A DNA stretch of 64,000 nt from NCBI RefSeq assembly GCF_018812025.1, contig NC_063049.1, positions 4,092,917 through 4,156,916 on the forward strand, read 5' to 3'. The DNA is from Megalobrama amblycephala. Taxonomy: Eukaryota > Chordata > Actinopteri > Cypriniformes > Xenocyprididae. Position numbers and translations under genes: made by a program. Under the pieces are notes generated by a model. It ran no database searches. It saw only the letters and a list, made by a program, of their open reading frames with translations, and was not told the origin of the DNA. This document shows, piece by piece, positions 33,862 through 44,880 of this stretch. The first letter of the stretch is position 1, and the number at the start of each line of letters is the position of its first letter.

Positions 33862-34595
33862 TAGGGCCCTATGAAATCCGTTTTATTTTTTCCCAAATTC
33901 CGTTTTTATTTTTTCTTAAATTCTGTTTTTTCTATTCCATTTTAATGGTTGAATTAAATTTTAGCAATCAAAAAGCATGTCTAATTAATATGAAATAATG
34001 AATATTGTCCAATTTACCAACAATTTATTATTACAATTAAAATTACATTTTTTTAGGGCCCTATGACGTTTTATTCTTTCCCCTCAAATTTAATTTTTTA
34101 GCAAATTCTGTTTTCTGGATTCCATTTTAATGGCTTAATTACATTTTAATAATCAAAAAGAATGTCTAATTAATTGAATTCTTAAAGACAACAATATTTA
34201 TTAATTAGAAAATATATTTTTATGAAATGTTTTGTTTTTTCAGAAATTCTGTTTTGTATTTTAATTTTTCTGGCAATCAAATGAACGCATACCATTTAAT
34301 TTATCTTTTAATCATTAAATTAAACTTTTTTGTCAAACAATGTGCTGCACAACAGAGCTTTACTGTTAACATTAAAACATGGAAGAAAAACTGAGACTAC
34401 TCTTTAAAATATAGTTTTAATAATGTAGGCTATTATTAAATTAATTTATCTAAATTCTACTGTACAACACTAATATGTTTCTGTCAAGTTAAATTTAACT
34501 TTTATTTTGACGGGTTGCCTAGAGCTTTGAGTTTTTATGAATGGATTCCGCGATTCTGTCCGCGTTTTCTGCATCGCGGAAATCATAGGGCCCTA
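33862..34595. mobile_element. hAT MITE with TAGGGCCCTATG termini
   Basis: TAGGGCCCTATGAAATCCG at the left is mirrored by CGGAAATCATAGGGCCCTA at the right. TACATC occurs just outside each end. The interior is AT-rich and repeats the TTTCTTAAATTCTG(T) motif; a third internal terminus-like AGGGCCCTATGACG lies at 34056. It interrupts the right-arm gypsy RT. Confidence 0.8.
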
Positions 34596-34680
34596 TACAT
34601 CCTTTTTTAGGACAACTACAGGAGAAGCCAAAAGAGAGGAAGATGGTTGAATAACTCTTTTTAGATCACAATCTGAAGTT

Positions 34681-35090
34681 ATTACAAGCACTTGATGACA
34701 TTAATAATCACACAAAGCTTGATGCTAATTGTCACTCTAAATATATCTTAAGATGTATTCTTGAAAGCAGTATAGATAATGTTTCTGATGTGGTACAAAT
34801 TTTTTTTTTTAATCTTAATTTAATGCTTTATATTATGCAGCAGACGATGTTAAAGCCCTTTACGATACATACATGAGGAAAATGCATTGTTGGTCAGCGC
34901 CACCAAGCGTGAATTAGCAGAAGGTGATCAGTTGTTGCATGTTCGGCGTGAGAGGTCAAATCGTTGGTGATTTGCCTTGCTTTTTCACATTGCGCTAAGT
35001 GTGAAAGGGCCTTAACATGTATACAAATCAAAACTTTCCTTCATGCGAGACCAGCACGGTTCAGACATGCCCTACGGCAGATCAGCACAT
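34681..35090. other. right-arm segment without left-arm match, no gene seen
   Basis: About 400 bp between the gypsy RT start and the sequence shared with the left arm after zinc-finger gene 1. It appears deleted on the left near 17225. Confidence 0.4.
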
Positions 35091-35390
35091 TTGTACTGAA
35101 ACACTCCCAAACGTAGGCATATTCAAGTCATGACTGTTTACCTGTGCATTCTCTAATTAAAGATGAATCAAATAATTCAATAATTCAGTATTAATTTTTT
35201 ATTCAGTTTGTACTTTTATTTATATTTTTTCATTTACTTTGTTGAATTTCACACCAAGACAGAAGTTTATCTAACATTTTTATTGTGAAGTATTGAACTG
35301 AATTGAATAAATGAAACCAAAATTAATTTCACAGATATTTGCTGGTGGCATTTAAAACACATCTTAATATCAGGTGGAAACAGGAGAACA

Positions 35391-36394
35391 TTAAAGTTTC
35401 TTTCCAGAATGAGTTTTCAAATGATGTTTCATGTTTCTTTTATTTGCGAAACTCATGTCACACTGAAGACACGTGAAAGGCTCTTCAGTGTGACTTGTTA
35501 TGTGAACCTCAAGGCTTGCATTGCTTAAGCACGTCATTCCACAGTGAAGGCACATGAAAGGCGTATCTCCAATGTGAGTTAATACATGACTCTTAAGACG
35601 TTTACTGTATGTATAGCCCTTTCCACATTGATGACATATAAAAAGGTTCTCTCTTGAGTGAGTGCTCATGTGGGTTTTAAGAGTTAATTTACATCCGAAA
35701 CTCTTTCCACAGTGATCACAGGTAAACGACTTCTCTCCAGTGTGAATTCTCATGTGGACTTTAATCTGTCCTTTGCTTGAAAAACTCTTTCCACACAGAT
35801 CACATGTAAATGGCTTCTCTCCAGTGTGAATTCTCATGTGGACTTTAATCTGTTTTTTGTGTGGAAAACTCTTTCCACACTGATCACATGTGTACGGCTT
35901 CTCTCCAGTGTGAATTCTCATGTGAATCTGTAGATTTCCTTTTAGTGAGAAGCTCTTCCCACACAGATTGCAGGTAAAAGGCTTCTCTCCAGAGTGAATT
36001 CTCATGTGGACATTAAGGGTTGTTTTTTGAGTAAAACTCTTTCCACACTCTTGACAGGTGTAATGACTCTTTCCAGTGTGAATTTTCATGTGGATATTAA
36101 GGCTTGATTTTTGAGTGAAACTCTTTCCACACTGCTGGCAGGTGAAAGGCTTCTCTCCAGTGTGAACTCTCATGTGGATTGTAAGGTTTTGTTTTCGACC
36201 AAAACATTTTCCACACTGTTGGCATGTGAAAGCACTACTATTTTCTGTCTTCAGAACTCTTTTTTGTGAGGGAACCATTTTTGTCATTGAGCAACTAAAA
36301 GATTTTTCTTCAATTTTGAAATCATGATCTTTTTCATGATTTTTCTCTTCCAATTCCTCCAGTTCTTGACTCTCCTCTTTCAGCTGCATCAGGT
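35391..36394 (-). CDS. C2H2 zinc-finger protein gene 2, finger exon (10 fingers)
   Basis: The exon starts after the acceptor AG at 36396-36395 and ends at a TAA at 35393-35391. With the 85-base exon at 42592-42508 it makes a 362-residue protein in one frame. It has an acidic linker (LMQLKEESQELEELEE), then ten C2H2 fingers from CQQCGKCFGRKQNLTIH to CDMSFANKRNMKHH, mostly with TGEKP-type linkers. The last three fingers have degenerate linkers, as in gene 1. It is a predicted nuclear DNA-binding protein with unknown target. It is convergent with gene 1 at 15397-16310, with 19 kb between the two stop codons. Confidence 0.93.
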
Positions 36395-36734
36395 CTAAAG
36401 CAAAACAAATATAAGTTAACCCTAGTTTAATGGCACAAAACAACAAACATAAAAGCATTAAAACATCAACACTCACTAACATGGTATACTACATCCTATA
36501 TGCACTAAGCTACTGAAAGGGTTTTTTAAATCAAATTAATTACATGATGTGCAGATTAATTATTCAAATTAACCTCGTATTAATCTCACATCAGTTCTGG
36601 CAGAAAAATTATCCCCAAAAAGATCATTAGCAAACACTGGTCTTCATCCACTTATCCTTCAAGAGCCAAAATATTTATTAGAGAAGAGGAGAAATGTAGA
36701 TGACAAAGGTTTTGTGTGTAAGTGCATTGGTTTA

Positions 36735-36765
36735 AGGATGTGAGATGGTCAGAGGTTAGTTACCC
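36735..36765 (+). repeat. LINE fragment, part left of DIRS insertion
   Basis: GAGATGGTCAGAGGTTAGTT continues at 41014 with TTTTCAAGGCAGGTGA, and together they match the left-arm LINE fragment at 14180-14765 on the opposite strand. Confidence 0.6.
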
Positions 36766-36995
36766 CAGTTCCCTTTCAGTCGGTCACGTTCAACGTACGT
36801 CAGTAATGACCGACGAATTGGGATATTGCCAGAGAGCCCTATCAGCTTCGAGTGAACTAAAACAAGCCAATGGATTTGGTGTGCGATATTTGCATAATGC
36901 ACACCGCCCCCGCCAGATGGTATAAATAGGAAGCAGATGCAATCACACTCTGTCTTTCACTTTGGAGACAACCTGTGTGTTCCTGCTATTAGACA

Positions 36996-38849
36996 GAGTG
37001 ACTTCTCAAGCCTTCGAAGAGCTTTTCTTCTACAGTGCTGGCGTTAAGGCACCTTACAACAAGGCTGCAAGCTTTCCCAGAGCGAGCTTTTTGAGCTATT
37101 TATACAGCTCTTGACCGCTGTTTTCACAGCATCATTTGCCCCGTTTGGTTTGCGATTTGGGCCAGTTCCTCTGTGCATATGATTCGGAGTGGTGTACCTG
37201 CAGTCACATCGCGGCTGTTCCGTGTGCTTCAGCACAAAGAACAAGGAGCTGTCCATTTCCCTCTTCTAAAAGAGCTTCACAGACGGACATTGCATCTTTT
37301 TCAACACGACATTCCCTGATCTCATGTCTGCTTAGCGTGCTGAGACTGTGTTTGTGGGTGGTTCATGTTCTCGTGAGAGCATGCCCACGTCGGCGGGTTG
37401 TTCATCTTGCCTTGCTCATAAGGGCTTGAGTGCTCAGCGCGCCGTGTGCCTTCAAGCTGCTGGCTGACAGTGCATTGTTAGGCATGGCAATGGCAACCCA
37501 GCGCGTTGTTGGGCGCTCTAGATGCATGGTAGAGACTCAAGTGCCTCAAATGAGGTGGAGTCCCCTCACCTATTCCCCAATCTAGTTTCTTTTTCTGAAT
37601 CAGAAAAGTGCTACTTTGGTGAATAAGCCAAGGTGACCAGAGGATCACAGTGGGGCAAGTGGATTGCTGGTCCTTCTCATGGGTGACCTAGCGTTTAAGT
37701 CAGGGCTCCAGCAGAGGATCAGATGTCGACTGCTACATTGGAAAGTGGGTTGTTGCACTCTGGAAATGAAGACGAGACTGAGTGTCTCACGGTTGTGATG
37801 TGTGCTCATGCTGAACCAGATTCAGAGTTGACAACCATGCCTTCCCAGGCCCCTGGAGGCGTAGTGTGACATGTACTCGCCTTGCCCCGCCCCATCTTTA
37901 GCCCGGACGTGCATGAAAAACTTGGCAGTATGGAACTCTTTTGGTGCCATATTTGGAACACCAAATCAACTATAATCTGCATTAAAAGTTTTACCTCTCT
38001 CACTACCCTCTATGGTGGGATGGCAGTGCTACTGGCACACCACCTCTGCCCTGCATGCGCTTTAGCCCTCGGCAGGTCTGTGGAAGGCCAAAGCACTCAC
38101 TGCATATGGGTAGTTCTGAGTCAGGGTTGAGCTACGCATGATGCAAGTCATAGCGCAGGCCCCTGGCCAGACAATGTCCACCATGGTGGTCCAGAAACAC
38201 CCCTGGCAAGCTTTGCAGTGGTGTGCGTTGTCATCAAAGTGCGCTTTCTCAATGCTCTCATCTCACAAGCTGGCCTAAAACCCAGCCTGCTTAGTCCACA
38301 GCCAAGCCAGGTGGCTAGCAAGAAGCGGTTCTCGAACAGGTGACCAGTAGCAGAGATAGACAGTACTTCAGGAGACGATTCCCGGAAGAGGGCCGGGTGG
38401 AGAATTTGTTCTGTTCTGTTCCGCCCATGAATTAGAACTGTTTCCCAATCCTCCAGGTCCCAAGAAGGCGCGGCTGGCAGTGTGAGAGGCCCCGCCTCGC
38501 CACTCTCAGCCCCCTCTCACTTCGCCAGCAGGTCCCAGTGTGTTGGTCGAGGCCGCCTCCCATGTGCCGTCTCCTATACACACTGCCACCTGCAGAGTCT
38601 GACCCCACTTCGGGCTGCTATGCTGTCTGAGTCAGGTCCCAGCACTCTGCCTCGCGGCCGGTACGTCTGTGGTGCCTTTGGTCCCGCTGGCTCGGTGTCT
38701 GGAAGCCTGGCTAGTGCTTCCCAGCCTGTCCCGCTGGCTCATTCGTACCATCAGACTCGGCTATGCGATTCAGTTCGCCCGACGTCCCCCGGTGCTCAAG
38801 GGTGTCCATTACACTCATGTGTCCCTGGACAATGCACCTGTTCTCCGGG
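36996..38849 (+). other. DIRS 5' internal region (gag area), no clear gene
   Basis: In DIRS elements a gag-like ORF lies here. Only short frames in several phases remain, for example 37136-37429 and 37882-38130; none shows a motif I can name. Confidence 0.4.
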
Positions 38850-39780
38850 TGGGGATTGCTGTCTCCTGGTGAAGGATGCAATCGAGCCGGTCCCTCTAGC
38901 CGAAATGAAGTCAGGGGTTTACAGCCCCTACTTCATTGTACCCAGGAAGGGTGGTGGGCTACGGCCAATCCTGGATCTGCGTGTCCTAAATCGGTCCTTT
39001 CACAGGCTGCCGTTCAAGATGCTTACGCAGAATCGCATTTTCGAATGCATCCGTCTCCAGGATTGGTTTGCAGCGATCGACCTGAAGGACGTGTACTTTC
39101 ATGTCTCGGTTCTGCCTTGACACAGACCCTTTCTACGGTTTGTGTTCGAGGGTCGCCCCGCGTCTTTACAAAGATTGTGGAGGCGGCCATTGTTCCGCTC
39201 AAGGAACAAACTACCTTGACGGCTGGCTCATTCTGGCCAACTCGCGGGAGCAGTTCGAACACGGGGACGTGATGTTAGCTTACCTCAGCCGGTTGGGTCT
39301 TTGGGCAGAGGATCTCTTATTTTGGTATGGAACAGGACTCGGTCGCCCGGACAGCACACCTCACAGAGGAGCGCGTCCAGTCAGTGTTGAACTGCCTGAG
39401 TACGCTCAAGCGGAGGACAGCGGCCCCAATGAAACTTTTTCAGAGGCTCCTGGTGCATATGGCATCTGCAGCCGCAGTCACGCCGCTCGGATTGCTTGAT
39501 ATGAGGCCGCTTCAGCACTGGCTTTACGGCCGGGTCCCGATATGTGCATGGCAGTGCGGTATGTTCCGTGTCCTTGTGACACCGAACTGCCATCGCACCC
39601 TGACTCAGTGGTTGGATCCTTCATTCCTGCGGGCATGAGTTCCCCTCGAACAGGTGTCCAGGCATGCTGTGGTCTACACAGATGCTTCTGCCACCGGGTG
39701 GGGAGCCACAGGCATGCAGTATCAGGTCTGTGGACAGGGCCTTAACTGCATTGGCATATCAATTGCCTCGAGTTGCTAGT
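38850..39780 (+). pseudogene. DIRS-type reverse transcriptase and RNase H remnant
   Basis: RT blocks are GVYSPYFIVPRKGGGLRPIL and LDLRVLNRSFHRLPFKMLTQ, then AAIDLKDVYFHV with a TGA at 39118-39120. A frame change leads to NYLDGWLILANSREQ at 39209, where the catalytic YLDD reads YLDG (39212-39223, GAC to GGC). RNase H follows near 39665 (VVYTDASATGWGA). The block order is characteristic of DIRS elements. It is inactive. Confidence 0.8.
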
Positions 39781-40643
39781 AGGGATGGCCATTTTTCCAA
39801 AATATTATATTCAAACCTGGGCCGGATACATGCATCCATTTACTCCAGTAGAGTTCCCCGCCTGGTGAACCCTATCAAGTTCCTCCGCCTCCCCTTGCAG
39901 CTCGGACATTGCGAAGTGTCTGATGCCAGGCCAAATTTCCATATCTGATGTTGAGGTTTGGCTGGATGCCATATGTCACGACCCCTCCACGTGAGTGGTC
40001 CCATATGTGTATTGTCCACGGTCAAACTCCCCATGATAAGCCCGTTTCTCTTAGCAGAGCCAGCTCTGCCGTCACCTGTCAGATGAGTCTCCCCCTATCT
40101 CTAGGATGGAGCCATCCCAGGGACTCCATATGCGTACTGCCCATGGCCAGTCCATATGTGTATTTCCATGTAAATTCATCCCCTGCAGGGTAGATGGTGG
40201 CCTCCGCAGCGTTCACTTCTCCGTAGGGTTCGCTTCCCCAGTGTTGTCTAAGTCTTACTGTAGTGGGTCTTGTGGAACAGCAGTAGACTCTCTCTGTGTA
40301 AGCTAACCCCCTTCACCGCCCCCCAGGTGCGCCGGGTGCCTAGAGCTTACACTGGGTGCTGGAAGGGGTCAGTAACTGTAGCATTTCATTTGAGATCCCA
40401 ATTCATCGGTCACTACTGACGTATGTCGAACGTATACAACTCTCGTTCCCTGAAGGAGGGAACGGAGACGTAAGTCCCATCGCCACAGTTCCTTGGCCTT
40501 TGCTGTAGTGAAGACTCAAGGTTGTCTCCTCAGCCAAAAACAGAGTGTGAATGCATCTGCTTCCTATTTATACCACCTGGAGGGGGCGGTGTGCATTATG
40601 CAGATATCGCACGCCAATTCCAATGGCTTGTTTTAGTTCACTC

Positions 40644-40905
40644 TAGGGCTGACCGATATATCGCATGCGATTGTAACGCGCATTTCGTCAGTAAAGCCGG
40701 TTCCCTGATTACCGCTAAATCGCCATCACCTGCTTTCAAATGGAGCGGCATTTAATAGACAGAGTCGTAGATCACTGACAAGCCATGCAATATCGCGTTC
40801 ATATCGCACATGAATTGCCTTCGATAATGAACACGATATTGCGTGGCTTGTCAGTTAACTATGGCTCTGTCTATTAAATGCCGCTCCATTTGAAAGCAGG
40901 TGATG
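40644..40905. mobile_element. palindromic MITE nested in the DIRS terminal repeat
   Basis: It begins TAGGGCTGACCGATATATCG, and 40724-40905 is a near-perfect hairpin (CATCACCTGCTTTCAAATGG pairing with its complement at the end; an inner hairpin CTGACAAGCC...GGCTTGTCAG). The DIRS left repeat, TTCACTC...TGATAGGGC, shows the uninterrupted site. Confidence 0.75.
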
Positions 40906-41296
40906 CTGATAGGGCTCTCTGGCGATATCCCAATTCGTTGGTTACTACTGACGTACGTCTCCGTTCCCTCCTTCAGGGAACGAGGGTTACATGCGTAACC
41001 AAGACGTTTTCAAGGCAGGTGACTTGACTTTTAGGTTGTTTCAATTTTGTCAGGTAGGTCTAAAATAGTAGAAAAAGTAGTAACTGAGCAAATTGTACAT
41101 TTTTTATTTATGGGTCAAAAATCACATGATTTGTGTCTGCAACAAATTAAATTTACAATAATCATTTTACTTAAAAAAAAAAAAAACATGTTAAATTCAA
41201 GCATGTCTACTTTCATATTTCTTTCAGAAAATGAGTGATGGTTTCTCTAGATAAGACTCTTAGTCCTCGTCTGGGATCACGTAGAACGCTTTGAAG

Positions 41297-41997
41297 TAGG
41301 GCTGGACGATAATGGCCTAAAATCAAAACCTCGATTAATTGAACATTTTACCTCGATTATGATGAACAATTATTAATGAACAATTATTTTGTTTTTGCAG
41401 CTCACTTTCAGCAGTTATTTTATCTATGGTTCGTAACATTTCTTACAGATTTCTGCTCGTTGTAAATCAGATACGATAAATTAGCACAGTACCAATACAT
41501 AATGAGAACGATTGCATGTGTGAAATAGTCATACTGTCTCTCTATTAATTGTGAAGCTGTGGGTTGTAAATAGTTAGTTCAAAAGCAAAAAAATATATGC
41601 TATAATAAGTTTTGAGTTTCTAAGCTACTTTAGTGATAAATCTCAGGACAGTGCTGACAACTAGTTTCTGCTCCTCCTCAGTGTGCGCTAACTTCGTGTT
41701 TTGAGCAGCTGCTGTTTGTATGAGTGTTCGTGTGCCACAATGCAGTTGCGCGAGCACGGTAGCTTGATATAATACACATCCGATCGTCTAAATCGCTTGA
41801 ATGTCCAAACTGGCAAACCTTAAAACATGCGTGTTGACTGGACGGGGCGGAGTCATGTGACTACACACGCGGTAGTATGTTTTTAAGTGGGAAGTATTAA
41901 CAGGATTAAAAAAATGAAATAACCGACATGGGAAAATTACATTGGTTAGAGGTTCAGAATTCCGGTTTCGATTACTTCGATTATTCGTCCAGCCCTA
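41297..41997. mobile_element. hAT MITE with TAGGGCTGGACGAT termini
   Basis: TAGGGCTGGACGATAATGG at the left pairs with ATTCGTCCAGCCCTA at the right; the subterminal parts are AT-rich with repeated TCGATTA. No clear 8-bp duplication. It lies in zinc-finger gene 2's intron and is missing on the left arm. Confidence 0.8.
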
Positions 41998-42507
41998 CGT
42001 TGCACATAACCCTTGCACTGAAGCATCGTCTTCTTACTAGATCACAAACTAAATTTGTTCATTATCTCCGTTTATTATTATATCATGCATCTTGCAGCTT
42101 TACAGTCCGTACAACAAGAGATCATCTGATGATTATGTAAAGGACGTACATGAGTGGATATTTCACACGAGTCGACTGTAAGTTATGCAAACCAAAGATT
42201 AAAACGCTGTTTACTTCAAAGATTTAAAGCACAAACAGGAAGTTAATAACAGCCTTTTAAAATGATTATATCAAATATCTATTTCTGATTTAATTACAAA
42301 GATGATCTGCCATGGTTTAATCTGTCCCGCCACAGTTTTGTAATGAACAATGGTTTTCATTGTTTTCAATTTAGAAATACATACTGGGTTTAATGGTACA
42401 CAAAACTGTTTTGGGCACACAAATGATGTCACAAAAATATCATTTATTCTGTAGAGGCTAAATTTCAGTAAGGATCAAATGAGTTCAGCTTTGAGAATGA
42501 AACTAAC

Positions 42508-42592
42508 CTGTTTGTTCCTCAGTTTCGTCATGTTTCACACTGAACACTTCTTCAATCTTTATGTCTTCACTCTCCTCTTTAATAAACGCCAT
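42508..42592 (-). CDS. C2H2 zinc-finger gene 2, first coding exon
   Basis: ATG at 42592, 28 codons plus one base, then the donor CAG|GTTAGT. It differs from the left exon by one visible residue near the end (KHDETEE for KHEETEE). Phase joins to 36394. The 6.1-kb intron contains the LINE fragment, DIRS and a hAT MITE. Confidence 0.85.
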
Positions 42593-42832
42593 CTTTACAA
42601 TAGTGTGTCACGAGATCTCAGCTGAATCAGGAGTTTTCCTGTGTGTTTAAGATGAGAATAATTATCAGAAATCAAAACAAATCCACAGTAAATCATTATG
42701 GCTGATATATCAAGAGGGTGGTAACAGTTATGTTCAGGGTTAGGAAGAAAATGTAATTAAATTTAAACAATTAAAACAGTAAAGAGTTACTGAAAATTAA
42801 TACATAATTGAACAGTAAGTGCTATAAAACTG

Positions 42833-42955
42833 GGGTAACACTTTACAATAAGGTTCATTAGTTAAACATTAGTTATTGTATTAACTAACATGAACTAAGC
42901 ATGAGCAATACAATTGTAACTGTATTTACTAATTTTCGTTAATGTTAACAAAATG
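42833..42955. repeat. dispersed fish repeat fragment
   Basis: GGTAACACTTTACAATAAGG and the following TTAGTTAA-rich sequence are of a kind often repeated in fish genomes. The left arm lacks it (near 8310), so it was inserted on the right. Confidence 0.5.
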
Positions 42956-43138
42956 AGACGCACATTTTGTTACTAAAAAATGAGAAAAAACATCTTTTCT
43001 CTCATGTGTGGACGCGTTTTACTCAGAAATAACGCTCATAAAAGTGAGATAGAGCACTATGCTATTACATTATAATGTAATATAAAAAAGGTGTGAAGGG
43101 ACTAAGCCTATTTGAAAACTTTAAATGCTTACAAAACA

Positions 43139-43235
43139 CAAACCTTTCTTCAGCTGATTCTCAACAGACGCCCAGCGCGCCGCAGTCTTATGACGTCACA
43201 ACGCCACTCCAAAATAAAAGTCCTGGTCATAGTCT
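43139..43235 (-). promoter_or_regulatory. probable promoter and 5' non-coding exon, zinc-finger gene 2
   Basis: Inverted counterpart of 7860-7959, with TGACGTCA conserved at 43191-43198 and the CTGAAGAAAG|GT donor conserved near 43139. The surrounding CCCAGCGCGCCGCAG is nearly unchanged. Confidence 0.6.
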
Positions 43236-44459
43236 AAAATCTTCTATTTATTATTGGCGGGAGGCAACTAACAATTAAAGTGCAGGTAAGGTACATTATA
43301 GTACATTTGAACCCATAGTGTACTACAAGTGGTAACTAAATATATTTTAAAATACAGAGATAGTATTAAAAGCACATTTTAGTTATTTCATGGTGTCTCA
43401 AAATAGCACAGTTGAGTACACTTAGATGTTCTTAGGATTATCTTAAGAAGTACTAAAGAAGAGTTTGTAGTATATTAAGTACAAAATTAGTGCACGAAAA
43501 CTTGAAGTACATTATAGAAGTGTACTTGTTTTTCACCTGGGATAGCCCTACTGTGCTGTAACATGGTGTGGTCTAGCCATTCTGGTATAATGACACAACA
43601 ATCTTGTTCACTGCTCTGCTCACCAATCCACTCACATGCTCTGATAATAATAGCTTGGACTGTACATTATTTTGATAATTGATCAAAAAATAAACCTGTT
43701 AAATCTGATTCTGGTGTATAGAACTGAATGAAAAAGTAATATTTTGATATTTCATATTATTTTAATATATTTTCTGTCCAATTTTGGTATGTTACTTTAA
43801 ATAAAAGTGTTTATTTTATTTTATTGGCTTGTAGTTTTTAAATTCAAATTCAATAAAATGATTGAATTTAATTTAAAAGTCTAATATTAATACAATTATA
43901 TATATTAAAACAAATTAAAATAAGATATTTTTTAAAAAGAATTTTTCGGTTTTTGGCCAGGTGCATCCAGAATTTTCATTTCTGTGCATCTCTTCTGGTT
44001 TTCATTAGTGAGGTTATAATTCATTAAATATTACCAATGAACACTGTTGGGACTTTGCATAGCTAATTACTTGTCATTCCAGATTGAACCAATACCAGTG
44101 TTTTCAAAATATAAGTATCTTTATCATTTTATCCCAGCACTGGATCTGGATATGTGTAGCTTGACATAGTGTTGACTCTTCACAGACCTACTGTATGGAA
44201 CTTTTTATTTAATGAACAAGAAATAAAACCTAAAAATGTTTTATATGAATTTGACAAAGTTCAACAGCAAGTATTTTACTTGAATTACTTGTGTGCTGAT
44301 CTACTTTCTTCCACCAGGTTCACATCTCAAGTGGTTAAGCCTCCATTACTAATTCAAAACCAAGCATCACTTCTTGAAGCGACAAGGTGTCCAGCCAAGC
44401 GTCTGGTGCAAGAAATCAGAACAGGCATTTGTCCTTTTTTCTCTTTTTTTTTCACAAAC
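43236..44459. other. intergenic, no gene seen
   Basis: AT-rich; short frames such as 44169-44498 have no recognisable domain. Confidence 0.4.
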
Positions 44460-44462
44460 CTC

Positions 44463-44575
44463 TTTGTAGAGGCATATAAAACATATGAAAAGCCATGATG
44501 CCACCACCACATGCCTGTATAGCACTCTATGAAGTGGTGGCACCATGGCTTTACATATGCTTTATATGTCACAGC
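44463..44575. repeat. palindromic hairpin repeat
   Basis: CATATAAAACATATGAAAAG and GCCATGATGCCACCAC on the left pair with GTGGTGGCACCATGGC and CATATGCTTTATATG on the right around a short loop: an imperfect 45-bp-arm foldback, probably a MITE. Confidence 0.75.
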
Positions 44576-44764
44576 TCTGCTGTTGTTATTGGAGGTACGA
44601 CTGAACCGCAAGCGTGTGCAGAGCTTACTGAAGTAACAGCCAAGAATAAATGACATTTAATAAACGTTTATATCTTAGATTATATCTATAATATTTATAC
44701 CTTTTATGATGCTATATAAAGGCTTAAAAACAAGCACAATTTACACACAATGATCCATGATATC

Positions 44765-44880
44765 ATGATATATTTACACTCTAAAAAATGCTGGGTTGTT
44801 TTTTTAACCCAAATGCTGGGTTCAGCCTGCTGGGTAATTTGGGTAAAATTGGGATTAAAATGTTTTAATCAAGTAGATTC
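44765..44880. repeat. short fish MITE fragment, CACTCTAAAAAATGCTGGGT
   Basis: ACACTCTAAAAAATGCTGGG followed by repeated TGGGTT and AACCCA motifs resembles a very common teleost short repeat. The boundaries are uncertain. Confidence 0.5.

Larger units (their letters stand above)
29680..34680 (-). pseudogene. decayed Ty3/gypsy pol fragment (right arm), split by four insertions
   Basis: Minus-strand pieces are: RT start at about 34680-34600 (LLASPVVVLKKD), RT motif block at about 33840-33740 (SRFC, then IQEILE), the main RT/RNase H frame at 32400-31925 (MVYIDDIVVYSQSISEH, VKEVQRFLELAGWYYWF, LTWSWTDQYQQAFGIFK, CVQTDASDIGL), and the RNase H end at 29915-29690 ([22 protein letters not shown]). The order and content equal the left-arm fragment, but this copy keeps more of the RT start and a cleaner central frame. 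Insertions at 29920, 30114, 32405 and 33862 interrupt it. Confidence 0.8.
36766..41013 (+). mobile_element. DIRS-like tyrosine-recombinase retrotransposon, decayed
   Basis: Inverted terminal repeats are recognisable: the left one (36766-36995; GACGAATTGGGATATTGCCA and the TATAAATAGGAAGCAGATGC block) recurs inverted at 40505-41013, there split by a nested MITE. A further terminal-repeat-like block lies at 40400-40475 (CGTTCCCTGAAGGAGGGAAC), fitting the internal complementary region of DIRS elements. Between them are broken RT and RNase H pieces. No tyrosine recombinase could be recognised. The element splits the LINE fragment in zinc-finger gene 2's intron. Confidence 0.8.
29680..43235 (-). 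repeat. right arm of large inverted duplication
   Basis: Reverse-complement partner of 7865-18286, carrying zinc-finger gene 2, the LINE fragment, the gypsy fragment and the shared hAT MITE. It is longer because of arm-specific insertions: hAT 30114-31916, piggyBac-like 32405-33730, hAT MITE 33862-34595, DIRS 36766-41013 and hAT MITE 41297-41997. Confidence 0.85.

Noticed and set aside
38669..40306. Many overlapping plus-strand ORFs in the DIRS region
   Set aside because: They are frameshifted pieces of DIRS coding sequence or low-complexity GC-rich DNA; only RT and RNase H motifs are recognisable.
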